Positions 36,774-45,825 of a stretch of 53,739 bases of DNA are shown here, piece after piece. Position numbers and translations under genes: made by a program. The DNA comes from Hyphomicrobiales bacterium. Lineage in GTDB: Bacteria; Pseudomonadota; Alphaproteobacteria; Rhizobiales; Xanthobacteraceae. Location: assembly GCA_013911975.1 (NCBI GenBank), contig JACESF010000023.1, positions 1 to 53,739 on the forward strand, in the 5' to 3' direction. Below the pieces are notes generated by a model. That model was not told the DNA's origin. It saw only the letters and a list, made by a program, of their open reading frames with translations, and did not search any database. The stretch's first letter is position 1. Each line of letters opens with the position of its first letter.

Positions 36774-38966
36774 TCAGGTCCGGTCGTCGCGCGGGCTGTC
36801 GATATCGAGGCTCACGATGCCGTCGCCCAGGGAGGCGATGCCCATCACCATGGCCTTGCGGTGCAGGACCTCGGTCAGTGGCGTGCCGAGCGGCAGGGCG
36901 CCGCATTCCGTCACCAGCTCGTTCACGAGGCGCACCAGCGCGGCGGTGGCCTGGTCGGGCGGCGAATGGCGGATGACGGCGCCGTTCACCACGTCGATCT
37001 GGTCTCCCGGCAGCGCGAAGGAGAGCTTCACGCCCTGGGCGGCGAAGGTGTCGCTCTGGAGCACGAGCTGGTTGGGGTCCACCTCCACCAGCACCACGCC
37101 GTAGCGGCCGAACACGTCGATGAGCGCGCCGTCGCCGCGCACATTCATCATGCTCTCCTCGCAGACGCCGAACCCGTAGCGCACGCCTTCTTCGGCGCAG
37201 GCGACGATGAGGCGGCCGAGGCGGCGGGACGAGAACAGGTTCTGGTCCACGATGCCGCCGCCGAAGAAGCCGATGCCCTCCTGCAGCACCAGCCCGTGAT
37301 GGCCGGAATCCGTGGACACGCCGAACCGGAACGCCTCGTGCGAGGAACCGCCCGCGATCATGAAGCGCGAGAGCGCCGAGGCGGAGCCGGACGCGCCGAT
37401 GATGGCGGCGCCGTTGGCGTGGGCCTTGGCCATGGCGAGCAGAACCGGCGTCTCCTCGCCGCGATAGAGCAGCGTCTCCACCAGGCGCACCTGGTTGCCG
37501 CCGGGCAGGAAGATGGTCTTGAGCCCGGCGATCTTCTCCACCAGCTCCTTGTCGTGGCTGCAATGCTCCACATTGTCGATGGTGACGCCGAGATCGATGC
37601 CGGTGCGCCCGTGCACGCGCAGCGCCTCGATGATGGAGCGGGCCGTGTCGCGGGGCTCCGAGGAGGCGGCGGCGAGGATGCCCACGTCGCCCTGGCTGTG
37701 GGCGAGCATCGCCTTCAGCATGTCGCCGCTGCCCCCCAGCGGGGAGGAGCCCAGCAGCAGCAGGCGCGAATCCGGCCCGGGCTTCACGCCGTAGTCGCGC
37801 TGGAGCTTGGTGGCGCGGTTGGCGAGGCGGGCGGCGCTCAGCTTCTCGCTCATGACGCTGGCGCGGTAGTTCACCGCCGTCATGCGGAAGCCGTTCTCGG
37901 TGAGCGCCACGAGATTACGGGACTGTCCGCGCACCCGTTCCAGCTCCACGGTGACGGCCATTGAGGTCTTCAGCTCCACCGTGCTGGCCCGGTCCACGGA
38001 ATAGACGATGGGATCGCCGAGCACGAGACGGCCCAGAAGGTCGTAGAGCGTATAGGCGCCGAACACGTTGCGCTGGGAGCGGGCGGGGGCGCGATAGGCG
38101 ATCTCCGCGAGCCGGACGCGCCGCTTGCCGGGGCCGGGCGTCACCTTCATGCGCACGAGGTCGATCTCGTCGCCATTGTCGAGATAGGTGAAGCGGATGT
38201 CCTCGAAGGTGCGGCCGCGCTCGTCGAACTGGGCGTCGCTCATGTCGAGGACGAAGGCGCCATATTCGCCGACCACGCGCCCGCGCCGCCCGTCCACGAA
38301 CAAAGCGGTGTTCTCGTCGATGCCGAAGCCCTTCTGCACGCCGCTCTTGGCCATGGCGACGATGAGTCGGCCGAGGCGGCCGCGCTTGATGAAATGCTGG
38401 TCCAGCACGCCATAGGGGAAGAAGTCGAGCCCTTCCCCCAGCAGCATGCCCGGCTGCTCGGGATCCTCCGTGACGCCATAGACGATGGCGTCGAGGGACG
38501 TGCCCCCGACGATCATCACCTTGGACATCATGGCCGCGCCCGCGCTGGAGCCGGCGATGAGGCCGCCGGCCGCGTTGGACGCCCGGATGGCCGCGAGCAC
38601 AGGCGTCTCCACGCCGCCGGGCGCCAGGGTATCCACGATGGTGGTCTGGTTCCCGCCGGTGAAATAGACGCTGCCGAGGCGCGTCACCTGCTCCGCATTG
38701 GCGGGGTCGAGCGCCGCCGCCGCTCCCCCCGGTCCGTAGACCGGGGACAGCTCGGCCTCGAAGCCATAGGCCTGGAAGACCTGGACGGTTTCCAACCCCA
38801 CTTCCTCCGGCTCGCCGGAGGCGGTGGGGAAAACGAGAATCCGGCCGCGGGCGAGACGATGCATCTCGCCGTAGATCTCGGCATTCCCGTCCTCCAGCCG
38901 TCCTCCGATGACGGCGAGCCGCCGCGAGGGCTCGTCGCGCAACGAGAACCAGTCGTAGAAGGACAT
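36774..38966 (-). CDS. Tandem-domain cyanophycinase-like peptidase (S51), second domain degenerate
   Basis: A 730-residue protein, over twice the usual cyanophycinase length (about 270). Domain 1 (about 15-240) keeps the S51 layout: YFTGGNQ (104-107 region), the nucleophile elbow GSSAGA with S141, and DQHFIKRGRLGRL with H191. Domain 2 (about 400-620) keeps PGGNQ but has GASGSAS at the nucleophile and DQNLFSSRRLGRL, with Asn at the His position (N576). So domain 1 should be active and domain 2 probably not. A linker region of about 160 residues joins them. Cyanophycinase cuts cyanophycin into beta-Asp-Arg. It lies 12 bases from the cphA stop, clearly cotranscribed. Confidence 0.9.
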   Translation of the reverse strand: MSFYDWFSLRDEPSRRLAVIGGRLEDGNAEIYGEMHRLARGRILVFPTASGEPEEVGLETVQVFQAYGFEAELSPVYGPGGAAAALDPANAEQVTRLGSVYFTGGNQTTIVDTLAPGGVETPVLAAIRASNAAGGLIAGSSAGAAMMSKVMIVGGTSLDAIVYGVTEDPEQPGMLLGEGLDFFPYGVLDQHFIKRGRLGRLIVAMAKSGVQKGFGIDENTALFVDGRRGRVVGEYGAFVLDMSDAQFDERGRTFEDIRFTYLDNGDEIDLVRMKVTPGPGKRRVRLAEIAYRAPARSQRNVFGAYTLYDLLGRLVLGDPIVYSVDRASTVELKTSMAVTVELERVRGQSRNLVALTENGFRMTAVNYRASVMSEKLSAARLANRATKLQRDYGVKPGPDSRLLLLGSSPLGGSGDMLKAMLAHSQGDVGILAAASSEPRDTARSIIEALRVHGRTGIDLGVTIDNVEHCSHDKELVEKIAGLKTIFLPGGNQVRLVETLLYRGEETPVLLAMAKAHANGAAIIGASGSASALSRFMIAGGSSHEAFRFGVSTDSGHHGLVLQEGIGFFGGGIVDQNLFSSRRLGRLIVACAEEGVRYGFGVCEESMMNVRGDGALIDVFGRYGVVLVEVDPNQLVLQSDTFAAQGVKLSFALPGDQIDVVNGAVIRHSPPDQATAALVRLVNELVTECGALPLGTPLTEVLHRKAMVMGIASLGDGIVSLDIDSPRDDRT

Positions 38967-38977
38967 GAACGGTCCGC

Positions 38978-41725
38978 TTACTCGACCGGCGCGATCATCA
39001 CGCCGCGTTCGTTGGTGACGATCTTAAAGCCCTCCGGCACGTCGAAGGAAATCTGCACCGGACGGGGCGCGCTCGCCTCGGCCACCGCGCCGCCGCCTTC
39101 GGGCTTGAAATAGATGATCTTCTTCCAGCAGGCCGTGATGGCCTCGCAGAAGATGAGCACCAGATCGTCACGCCGGGCCATGGTGAGGGCGGCGTCGAGC
39201 GCCTCCATCTCCTCGGGGATGATCTTGATCTGCGAGTCCGACACGCCGAACGACATCAGCGCCTCGCGCATCAGGTCCGGGATCTCGGTGGGGCCGCGAC
39301 CGCGCAGATTGTTGTCGCGGTGGCAGATATAGGTGTCGAACTTGCCGGCCACCTTCTCGGCGATGGCGGTGATGTCCTCGTTGCGCCGGTCGCCCGGGCA
39401 GGTGACGCAGACGATGCGCTGCCCGCGCGGCTTCAGCCGCTCCACGAGGTCCACCATGGCGCCCACGGCCGCTTCGTTGTGGCCGTAGTCGAGGATCACC
39501 CGGAAGCCGTGCTCGTCGAACACGTTCATGCGGCCGGGGGATTGGAAGAAGGTGTTGTCGAAGGTGCGCAGGCCGTTGCGGATCTGGTCCAGGCTCTTGC
39601 CGAGCGCATAGGCCATGGCCGCCGCGAACATGGCGTTCTCCACATTGTGGAGCGCCTTGCCCTCGATGGTGGCGGGGATGAGATGGCTCCAGATCAGCGG
39701 GATCTGGGTGCCGTTGTCATAGATGACGATCTGGTCGCCGTTCAGGCCCTCTTCCAGCACGATCGCCTGCTTGCCCAGGCGGATATGCTCGCGCACCAGC
39801 TCGTGGTGGGGATTGCGGGTCACGTAGAAGAGGTTCTTGGCCGAGGTGTAGGAGGCCATCTTCAGCGTGTATTCGTTGTCGGCGTTGAGCACCGCCGTGT
39901 CGCGGGCGACTTCCACCACCACGCGCTTCACGCGGGCCAGCTCGTCCACCGTGTCCACGCCGCCGAGGCCGAGATGGTCGGAGGTGACGTTCAGCACCGC
40001 GCCCACGTCGCAATACATGTAGCCGAGGCCCGAGCGCACGATGCCGCCGCGCGCGGTCTCCAGCACTGCCATGTCCACGGTGGGGTCGCGCAGCACCATC
40101 TTGGCGGAGACCGGGCCGGTCATGTCGCCCTTCACGGTCACGTTGCCGTCGATATAGACCGCGTCCGTGGAGGTCTGGCCCACCACATGGCCCGCCATCT
40201 TGAGGATGTGGGCGAGCATGCGCGAGCAGGTGGTCTTGCCGTTGGTGCCGGTGAGGGCGGCCACCGGGATGCGGCTCTGCGTTCCCGGCGGGAACAGCAT
40301 GTCCATGACCGCGCCGCCCACGTCGCGCGGCTTGCCCTCGGAGGGGGCGATATGCATGCGCAGGCCGGGGCCGGCATTGATCTCGCAGATGGCGCCGCCC
40401 GTGTCGCGATAGGACTGGGTGATGTCGGAGGTGAGGAAGTCCACCGCGCCGAGATCGAGGCCCACCGCCAGGATGGCGCGTTCCGCCATGGCCTTGTTGT
40501 CGGGATGGATCACGTCGGTCACGTCCACGGCGGTGCCGCCGGTGGAGATGTTGGCGGTCTTGCGCAGATAGACCACCTCGCCCTCGGGCGGGACGCTCTC
40601 GGGGGTGTAGCTCTTCTCGCCCAGCAGGCGCAGCGCCTGCTCGTCCAATTCCAGCTTGGTGAGGACGTTGTCATGGCCCACGCCCCGGCGCGGGTCCTGG
40701 TTCACGATCTCCATCAGCTCAGTGACGGTGCGCGAGCCGTCGCCCACCACGTGGCCGGGCACGCGCTTGGCGGCGGCCACGAGCTTGCCGTTGACCACGA
40801 GCAGGCGGTGGTCGTCGCCCACGATCATGCTCTCGACGATGACGGCGGAGCCTTCCTCGTCGGCGATCGCGAAGGCGGCCTCGGCCTCCTCGTCGGACAT
40901 GATGTTGACGGTGACGCCGCGCCCGTGATTGCCGTCCAGCGGCTTGATCACCACGGGATAGCCGATGCGGCGGGCGGCGGAGACCGCCTCGTCCGCGTCA
41001 TAGACCTGGCGCTGCTGGGGCACGGGCAGGCCGAGGTCGCCGAGGATCTTGTTGCACACGCCCTTGTCGGAGGCGATCTCCACGGCGATGTGCGAGGTCA
41101 TGGAGGTGAGCGCGGCCTCGATGCGCTTCTGGAACTTGCCCTGGCCCACCTGGATCAGGCTCTGGTCGTTGAGGCGCACCCACGGGATGTCGCGCGCTTC
41201 GGCGGCCTGGACGAGGGCGAGCGCGGACGGGCCGAGCGAGCGCTTCTGGGCGAAGCGCATGAAGCGGTCCAGCTCGTCTTCCAGGTCGTAGGGCTCGTCG
41301 TCGTCGCGGCGCGGGGCGATCAGCTCGATGAGGATGTCGCAGGCGAGGTCGCCCGCCTCGATGCCGATCTCGTCGGATTCATAGCCGTAGAGCACCTCCA
41401 CCTCGTCCGTGTCCGGGATCGGGATGGCGGTGGCGAACGGGGTCGGCGCGCCGGCGAGGCGCTGGAGGTTGAGGGCCACATAGGCGATCAACTCGCCGAG
41501 GCCGCAATCGTCGGAGCTGCGCGCCCATTCGATCCAGGAAGAGCCGTCGGGGCGCTTCTCGGACGCGAGCGTCGGCAGATACTTCACCAGGGTGTCGAGA
41601 AGCTCGGGGCCGTAGCTCGCGACCGATGCCGTGGAGCGGCTTCTGAGATCGATGGTGAGCCGGATCAGCGGAACCTTGGCATAGGAGTTCGGGCCGACAT
41701 AGGCGGCGGTCGAAATGATGTCCAT
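38978..41725 (-). CDS. cphA: Cyanophycin synthetase CphA
   Basis: A 915-residue ATP-dependent enzyme that polymerises Asp and Arg into multi-L-arginyl-poly-L-aspartate. The N-domain is about 1-160. An ATP-grasp domain (about 215-475) shows PVVIKPLDGNHGRGVTVNI, ICEINAGPGLRMHIAP and the DFLTSDIT block. The Mur-ligase-like M domain begins with the P-loop GTNGKTT (493-499) and continues with ETARGGIVRSGLGY, LNVTSDHLGLGG and DYGHNEAAVGAM. This is the full three-domain architecture of CphA1 and lengths agree (about 870-910). cphA is first in the minus-strand pair and is divergent from the CphZ candidate. It gives nitrogen, carbon and energy storage. Confidence 0.96.
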   Translation of the reverse strand: MDIISTAAYVGPNSYAKVPLIRLTIDLRSRSTASVASYGPELLDTLVKYLPTLASEKRPDGSSWIEWARSSDDCGLGELIAYVALNLQRLAGAPTPFATAIPIPDTDEVEVLYGYESDEIGIEAGDLACDILIELIAPRRDDDEPYDLEDELDRFMRFAQKRSLGPSALALVQAAEARDIPWVRLNDQSLIQVGQGKFQKRIEAALTSMTSHIAVEIASDKGVCNKILGDLGLPVPQQRQVYDADEAVSAARRIGYPVVIKPLDGNHGRGVTVNIMSDEEAEAAFAIADEEGSAVIVESMIVGDDHRLLVVNGKLVAAAKRVPGHVVGDGSRTVTELMEIVNQDPRRGVGHDNVLTKLELDEQALRLLGEKSYTPESVPPEGEVVYLRKTANISTGGTAVDVTDVIHPDNKAMAERAILAVGLDLGAVDFLTSDITQSYRDTGGAICEINAGPGLRMHIAPSEGKPRDVGGAVMDMLFPPGTQSRIPVAALTGTNGKTTCSRMLAHILKMAGHVVGQTSTDAVYIDGNVTVKGDMTGPVSAKMVLRDPTVDMAVLETARGGIVRSGLGYMYCDVGAVLNVTSDHLGLGGVDTVDELARVKRVVVEVARDTAVLNADNEYTLKMASYTSAKNLFYVTRNPHHELVREHIRLGKQAIVLEEGLNGDQIVIYDNGTQIPLIWSHLIPATIEGKALHNVENAMFAAAMAYALGKSLDQIRNGLRTFDNTFFQSPGRMNVFDEHGFRVILDYGHNEAAVGAMVDLVERLKPRGQRIVCVTCPGDRRNEDITAIAEKVAGKFDTYICHRDNNLRGRGPTEIPDLMREALMSFGVSDSQIKIIPEEMEALDAALTMARRDDLVLIFCEAITACWKKIIYFKPEGGGAVAEASAPRPVQISFDVPEGFKIVTNERGVMIAPVE

Positions 41726-42091
41726 CTGGTCTTCCCCAAGCGATCCGGCTGTGCCGGTCCCCGCGTCTTGAAGGCTGTTATTTGGAACTGGAGCCTTTTC
41801 GGGGAGAAAGGATCGTCCGGGAAGGCGTGCGAAATCTCATGTTGCAACGCACAAAATATACCTTCCAACCCTCCTGAAGCAAAGCCCCGGCCGGCGCCTC
41901 TGTTCGCCGAGCGTGACCAGGAACCGAAGGCGGGACGTCTCACCCCCCGAAAAAAATCCCGAGCCGATTTGAGCCTAGACCCAATCCGGCACCCCAAGCA
42001 ATATGTCCTCCGCACGACAGGTAAAGCGATCGAGGACGGCTCTGTGCCGGCTGCTTTTTGCTGCACTGCGAAAGAGCGCGGGGGAAAATAA
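41726..42091. other. 366-base divergent region between cphA and the cphZ candidate
   Basis: It must hold promoters for both sides of the cyanophycin cluster. It is more AT-rich than the surroundings, with an AT-rich patch CAAAATATACC at about 41850-41860 and another (GAAAAAAATCCC) at about 41949-41960. No clear operator or -35/-10 pair could be fixed. Several short hypothetical frames run through but none has coding features. Confidence 0.5.
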
Positions 42092-43237
42092 ATGGCGCGA
42101 ATTGAGGCATCCGGCGCGGAGCGCGCGTTTCATGCGCTCTCGCCCCAGGCGGCGGGCGCGCCGCCGCGGGGCGTAACGGTTTTACGCTTCGGGCAGGCTG
42201 GAGCTCGGCCGAAAGCCTATCTCCAGGCCGGGCTGCATGCCGATGAATTTCCGGGCATGCTGGTTCTGCGCTACCTTGCCGCACACCTTGCCGAAGCTGC
42301 GGAGCGGGGCGAAATCCTGGGCGAGGTGGTGGTGGTCCCGCAGGCCAATCCCATCGGCCTCGCCCAGCAGGAGAACGGTTTCCTCCAGGGTCGATTCGAG
42401 ACCGCGAGCGGCCGGAACTTCAATCGCGACTATCCCGATCTCGCCGCCCAGGCGGCCGGCGCGCTGGACGGGCGGCTCGGCGCGGACGCGCAGGCCAATG
42501 TGGCGACCATCCGCGCGGCCATGGGCGCCGCGCTGGAGCGGATCGACCCGCCGGACGAATTGGCCGCGCTGCGCAAGACCCTGATGGGCCTGGCCTATGA
42601 CGCCGACATCGTGCTGGACCTGCACGCGGACAACGAGGCGCTCCTGCACATGTATCTCGGCACGCCGCTCTGGCCGGACGCGGCCGACCTCGCGGCGGAG
42701 ATCGACGCGCGGGCGGTGCTGCTCGCGGAGGTGTCGGGCGGCAACCCGTTCGACGAGGCCTGCGGCGGGCCGTGGTGGGAACTCGCCAAGCGCTTCCCCG
42801 ATGCCGCGATCCCGCCCGCATGCCTCTCGGCCACGCTGGAGCTGCGCTCCAATGACGACGTGGACGACGGGCTGGCGCGGAGCGACGCCGCCGCGCTGCT
42901 GCGCTTCCTCCAGCGGCGCGGGCTGGTGAAGGGCGATCCCGGCCCCCTGCCGCGCCTGCTGTGCGCGGCGACGCCGCTGGACGCCATGCAGCAGATGCGC
43001 GCCCCCGTGGAAGGGCTGGTGAACTACCGGGCGCGCCTGGGCGACCAGGTGCGGGCGGGCGAGGTGCTGGCGGAAATCATCGACCCGCTGGGCGAGGTGA
43101 CGAGCGTGCCTGCCACCACGGACGGCCTGCTGTTCGCCCGCCACAGCCAGAAATATGCCTGGGCGGGCAAGGTGATCGGAAAGGTCGCGGGCGCGGTGCC
43201 GCTGCCGGAGCGCACGGGCCTCCTCTTAACCGAATGA
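42092..43237 (+). CDS. cphZ: M14 aspartoacylase-like hydrolase, candidate cyanophycin dipeptide hydrolase (CphZ)
   Basis: A 381-residue zinc hydrolase of the succinylglutamate desuccinylase/aspartoacylase family. Zinc ligands are H49 and E52 in GLHADEFPG and H178 in VLDLHAD; GRNFNRDYPD (about 107-116) is the substrate-side Arg block. The C-terminal 90 residues form the beta domain with VKGDPGP and RAPVEGLVNYRARLGDQV. CphZ, from the same family as AotO of pseudomonads, splits beta-Asp-Arg. Divergent location next to cphA and the cyanophycinase fits that role. Deacylation of another N-acyl amino acid remains possible. ATG 42092 follows GGGGGAAAATAA. Confidence 0.75.
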   Translation: MARIEASGAERAFHALSPQAAGAPPRGVTVLRFGQAGARPKAYLQAGLHADEFPGMLVLRYLAAHLAEAAERGEILGEVVVVPQANPIGLAQQENGFLQGRFETASGRNFNRDYPDLAAQAAGALDGRLGADAQANVATIRAAMGAALERIDPPDELAALRKTLMGLAYDADIVLDLHADNEALLHMYLGTPLWPDAADLAAEIDARAVLLAEVSGGNPFDEACGGPWWELAKRFPDAAIPPACLSATLELRSNDDVDDGLARSDAAALLRFLQRRGLVKGDPGPLPRLLCAATPLDAMQQMRAPVEGLVNYRARLGDQVRAGEVLAEIIDPLGEVTSVPATTDGLLFARHSQKYAWAGKVIGKVAGAVPLPERTGLLLTE

Positions 43238-43388
43238 GGAGGCCCCCCTCGCATCGCGACATTTTTATGGCACGCTGATTGCTGGAGTGATCGGGTCCGG
43301 CGGGTTTCCGGACAGGGTGGGCAAGGGCCGGACGCCTGAAAATTGTTTGAGGCACGGCCGAAATGAAATCGGAAGGACGGGGCTTCCC

Positions 43389-44810
43389 ATGAGTTCAACT
43401 TCATTCGGGCGCGCGTTGATGCGCTGTAAGCCGGTTTCCGCCATGGTGGACGAGCACGGCGGGAAAGGTCATCTCTCCCGCTCCATCGGCCTGTTCCAGC
43501 TCACCATGCTCGGCGTGGGCGCCACGATCGGCACCGGTATTTTCGTCGCCCTCACGGCGGCCGTGCCGGAAGCGGGTCCGGCCGTCATCATTTCCTTCGT
43601 CATCGCCGGCATCACCGCCGGCCTGACCGCCCTTTGCTATGCGGAGATCGCCTCGACCATCCCGGTCTCCGGCTCCTCCTATTCCTATGCCTATGCCACC
43701 ATGGGCGAATTGGTCGCCTATATCGTGGGCGCCTGCCTCCTGCTGGAATATGCCGTGTCCGCCTCCGCCATCGCGGTGGGCTGGGGCCAGTATCTCAACC
43801 AGCTCATGGGCAACATCACCGGCTGGCAGATGCCGGACGCCATCAGCCAGCCCCCCGGCGCGGGCGGCTATTTCAACCTGCCCGCCATCGTGCTGGTGGC
43901 CATGTGCGCCTCGCTCCTCATCAAGGGCGCGCGCGAATCCACCACCATCAACGCCATCCTCGTGGTGGTGAAGCTGGGCGTGCTGGCCCTGTTCGTGATC
44001 ATCGCCTTCAGCGCGTTCCACGTGGAGAATTTGGAGCCGTTCACGCCCAAGGGCTGGCTCGGCGTCGGCGCGGCCGCCGGCACCATCTTCTTCTCCTATA
44101 TCGGCATCGACGCGGTCTCCACCGCCGGCGAGGAGGTGAAGAACCCCCGCAAGACGCTGCCGCTCGGCATCATCCTGTCGCTCCTCCTGGTCACGCTCGC
44201 CTATGTGCTGGTGGCCTTCTCGGCGGTCGGCGCGCAGAAATGGACCGAGTTCGCCGGCCAGGACGCGGGCCTCGCCGTGATCCTGCAGAACATCACCGGC
44301 CACACTTGGCCCTCCATCCTGCTGTGCATCGGCGCCATCATCTCCATCTTCTCGGTGACGCTGGTGGTGATGTACGGCCAGACCCGCATCCTGTTCGCCA
44401 TGAGCCGCGACGGGCTGCTGCCGAAGATGTTCCAGAAGGTCGATCCGCAGACCATGACGCCGGTGACGAACACCTACATCGTCGCCGTCTTCATCGCCTT
44501 CCTCGCGGCGCTGATCCCGCTGGACGTGCTGGCGAACCTCACCTCCATGGGCACGCTGATCGCGTTCGCCGTGGTGTCGGCGGGCGTCATCATCCTGCGC
44601 CGCACCCGTCCGGACCTGCCGCGCGGCTACACCGTGCCGCTGTTCCCGTTCGTGCCGATCGCCAGCGTGTGCTTCTGCCTGTACCTGATCACGCAGCTCC
44701 CCTGGGACACCTACGCCCTGTTCGCGGTGTGGATCGCCATCGCGCTGATGATCTATTTCGGCTACTCGTTCCGTAATTCCGTTCTCAACAAGAGCGGGGA
44801 AGCCAAATGA
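43389..44810 (+). CDS. APC amino acid permease, cationic amino acid transporter type
   Basis: A 473-residue inner-membrane protein with about 12 helices. The start of the transport core reads LGVGATIGTGIFVALTAAVPEAGPAVIISF, followed by YAEIASTIPVSGSSYSYAYATMGEL, and FFSYIGIDAVSTAGEEVKNPRKTLP, all hallmarks of the CAT/YfnA group that imports cationic and other amino acids. An extra N-terminal stretch (SFGRALMRCKPVSAMVDEH) precedes the first helix. ATG 43389 follows GGAAGGACGGGG. The stop overlaps the Usp gene (ATGA). It follows the CphZ candidate by 151 bases. Uptake of arginine or aspartate for cyanophycin is a reasonable guess, not shown. Confidence 0.88.
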   Translation: MSSTSFGRALMRCKPVSAMVDEHGGKGHLSRSIGLFQLTMLGVGATIGTGIFVALTAAVPEAGPAVIISFVIAGITAGLTALCYAEIASTIPVSGSSYSYAYATMGELVAYIVGACLLLEYAVSASAIAVGWGQYLNQLMGNITGWQMPDAISQPPGAGGYFNLPAIVLVAMCASLLIKGARESTTINAILVVVKLGVLALFVIIAFSAFHVENLEPFTPKGWLGVGAAAGTIFFSYIGIDAVSTAGEEVKNPRKTLPLGIILSLLLVTLAYVLVAFSAVGAQKWTEFAGQDAGLAVILQNITGHTWPSILLCIGAIISIFSVTLVVMYGQTRILFAMSRDGLLPKMFQKVDPQTMTPVTNTYIVAVFIAFLAALIPLDVLANLTSMGTLIAFAVVSAGVIILRRTRPDLPRGYTVPLFPFVPIASVCFCLYLITQLPWDTYALFAVWIAIALMIYFGYSFRNSVLNKSGEAK

Positions 44811-45676
44811 GCTACCTCATCGGCTATGCGCCGGACCGGGGCGGGGCGGATGCCCTCGCCGTCGGGCGCATGATGGCGCTGGCGGGCGACGTGCCCGTCA
44901 CCGTCTGCGTGGTGACGCCGGAGACCTGGGGCTATCCCTCTCCGGCGGCGGTGGACGCGGAATACAAGCAATTCCTCGGGGAATATGCCCGCAAGGCCCT
45001 CGCCCGCGCGAAGGCCTATCTGGGCGATGCCGTGAAGGCGGACTACATCTCGGTGGCCGCCGACAGCGCCTCCAAGGGCCTGTCGCGGGTGGCCAACGAG
45101 ATGAACGCCTATCTCACCATCGTGGGCTCCGCCCGCGACGGAAAGAAGATGCGGGCGGGCCTCGGCTCCACCGCGTCGGGCGTGCTGGCGGGCACCAAGT
45201 GCCCGACCCTCATGGCCCCCCTCGGCTATGCTGCCAACGCCCCGAGGGTGCTGGAGCGCGTCACCTGCGCGTTCTCCGACGACCGCCAGGGCGCGGCGAC
45301 GCTCGCTGTCGCCATCGACCTCGCGCGGCAGCACAACGTGCCGCTGCGCCTCGTCACCTTCGTGGTGCGCGACAACCAGATGTATCCCTCCAACGTGGGG
45401 TACGACATCGAGAACATCGTCTCCAACACCTGGCGCAAGCAGGCGATCGAGGTCCAGAAGGCCGCGCTCGCCGAGCTTCCCTCGGACATTTCGGGCACCT
45501 GCGCCATCGGCGACGGTCCCGACTGGAAGCGGGCCATCGCCTCGGTGGGCTGGCTGTGGGGCGACATCCTGGTGGCCGGGGCCCATCACGAGGCGGGTAT
45601 GACCGCCTTCCTGTTCGGCTCCACCTTCACCCGCCTGCTGCGCTATGCCAGCGTGCCCATCGTGGCCGTGGACTGA
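44807..45676 (+). CDS. Universal stress protein with two Usp domains, coupled to the permease
   Basis: A 289-residue cytoplasmic protein with two UspA-like halves (about 1-140 and 148-289). Half 1 ends AYLTIVGSARDGKKMRAGLGSTASGVLAGTKCPTLMAP, close to the ATP-binding G-2x-G-9x-G(S/T) pattern. Half 2 ends WGDILVAGAHHEAGMTAFLFGSTFTRLLRYASVPIVAVD. The start overlaps the permease stop (ATGA), so the two are translated together. In other bacteria Usp proteins fused or linked to transporters are thought to regulate them by nucleotide binding; that role here is inferred. Confidence 0.88.
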   Translation: MSYLIGYAPDRGGADALAVGRMMALAGDVPVTVCVVTPETWGYPSPAAVDAEYKQFLGEYARKALARAKAYLGDAVKADYISVAADSASKGLSRVANEMNAYLTIVGSARDGKKMRAGLGSTASGVLAGTKCPTLMAPLGYAANAPRVLERVTCAFSDDRQGAATLAVAIDLARQHNVPLRLVTFVVRDNQMYPSNVGYDIENIVSNTWRKQAIEVQKAALAELPSDISGTCAIGDGPDWKRAIASVGWLWGDILVAGAHHEAGMTAFLFGSTFTRLLRYASVPIVAVD

Positions 45677-45700
45677 CGCTGCGGGGGACTGAGCCGCGGG

Positions 45701-45722
45701 ACCGGGGCGGCATGGCCCCGGT
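45701..45722 (+). terminator. Hairpin between convergent usp and nadC
   Basis: Perfect arms ACCGGGGC (45701-45708) and GCCCCGGT (45715-45722) with a 6-base loop. It lies 25 bases after the usp stop, and GCGGTTTTTC follows after the tandem repeats at about 45761-45770. It could terminate usp transcription and, read from the other side, that of nadC. Confidence 0.5.
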
Positions 45723-45757
45723 GATGTCCCACGGTGATGTCCCTCGGTGATGTCTCT
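45719..45757. repeat. Three tandem 13-base repeats
   Basis: CGGTGATGTCCCA, CGGTGATGTCCCT and CGGTGATGTCTCT follow one another at 45719-45731, 45732-45744 and 45745-45757. They sit in the convergent usp-nadC gap and overlap the right arm of the hairpin. They look like replication-slippage products; no function is apparent. Confidence 0.9.
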
Positions 45758-45825
45758 GGGGCGGTTTTTCATGATGCGTGGGCGGTCCCTGCCGCTCACG
45801 CATTTTCTTTTACGGACAGGCCGGG

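Noticed and set aside
39320..42091. Plus-strand 923-codon frame opposite cphA
   Set aside because: It is the antisense of a strongly conserved gene; its His/Asp/Gly/Val-rich composition comes from third-position GC bias.
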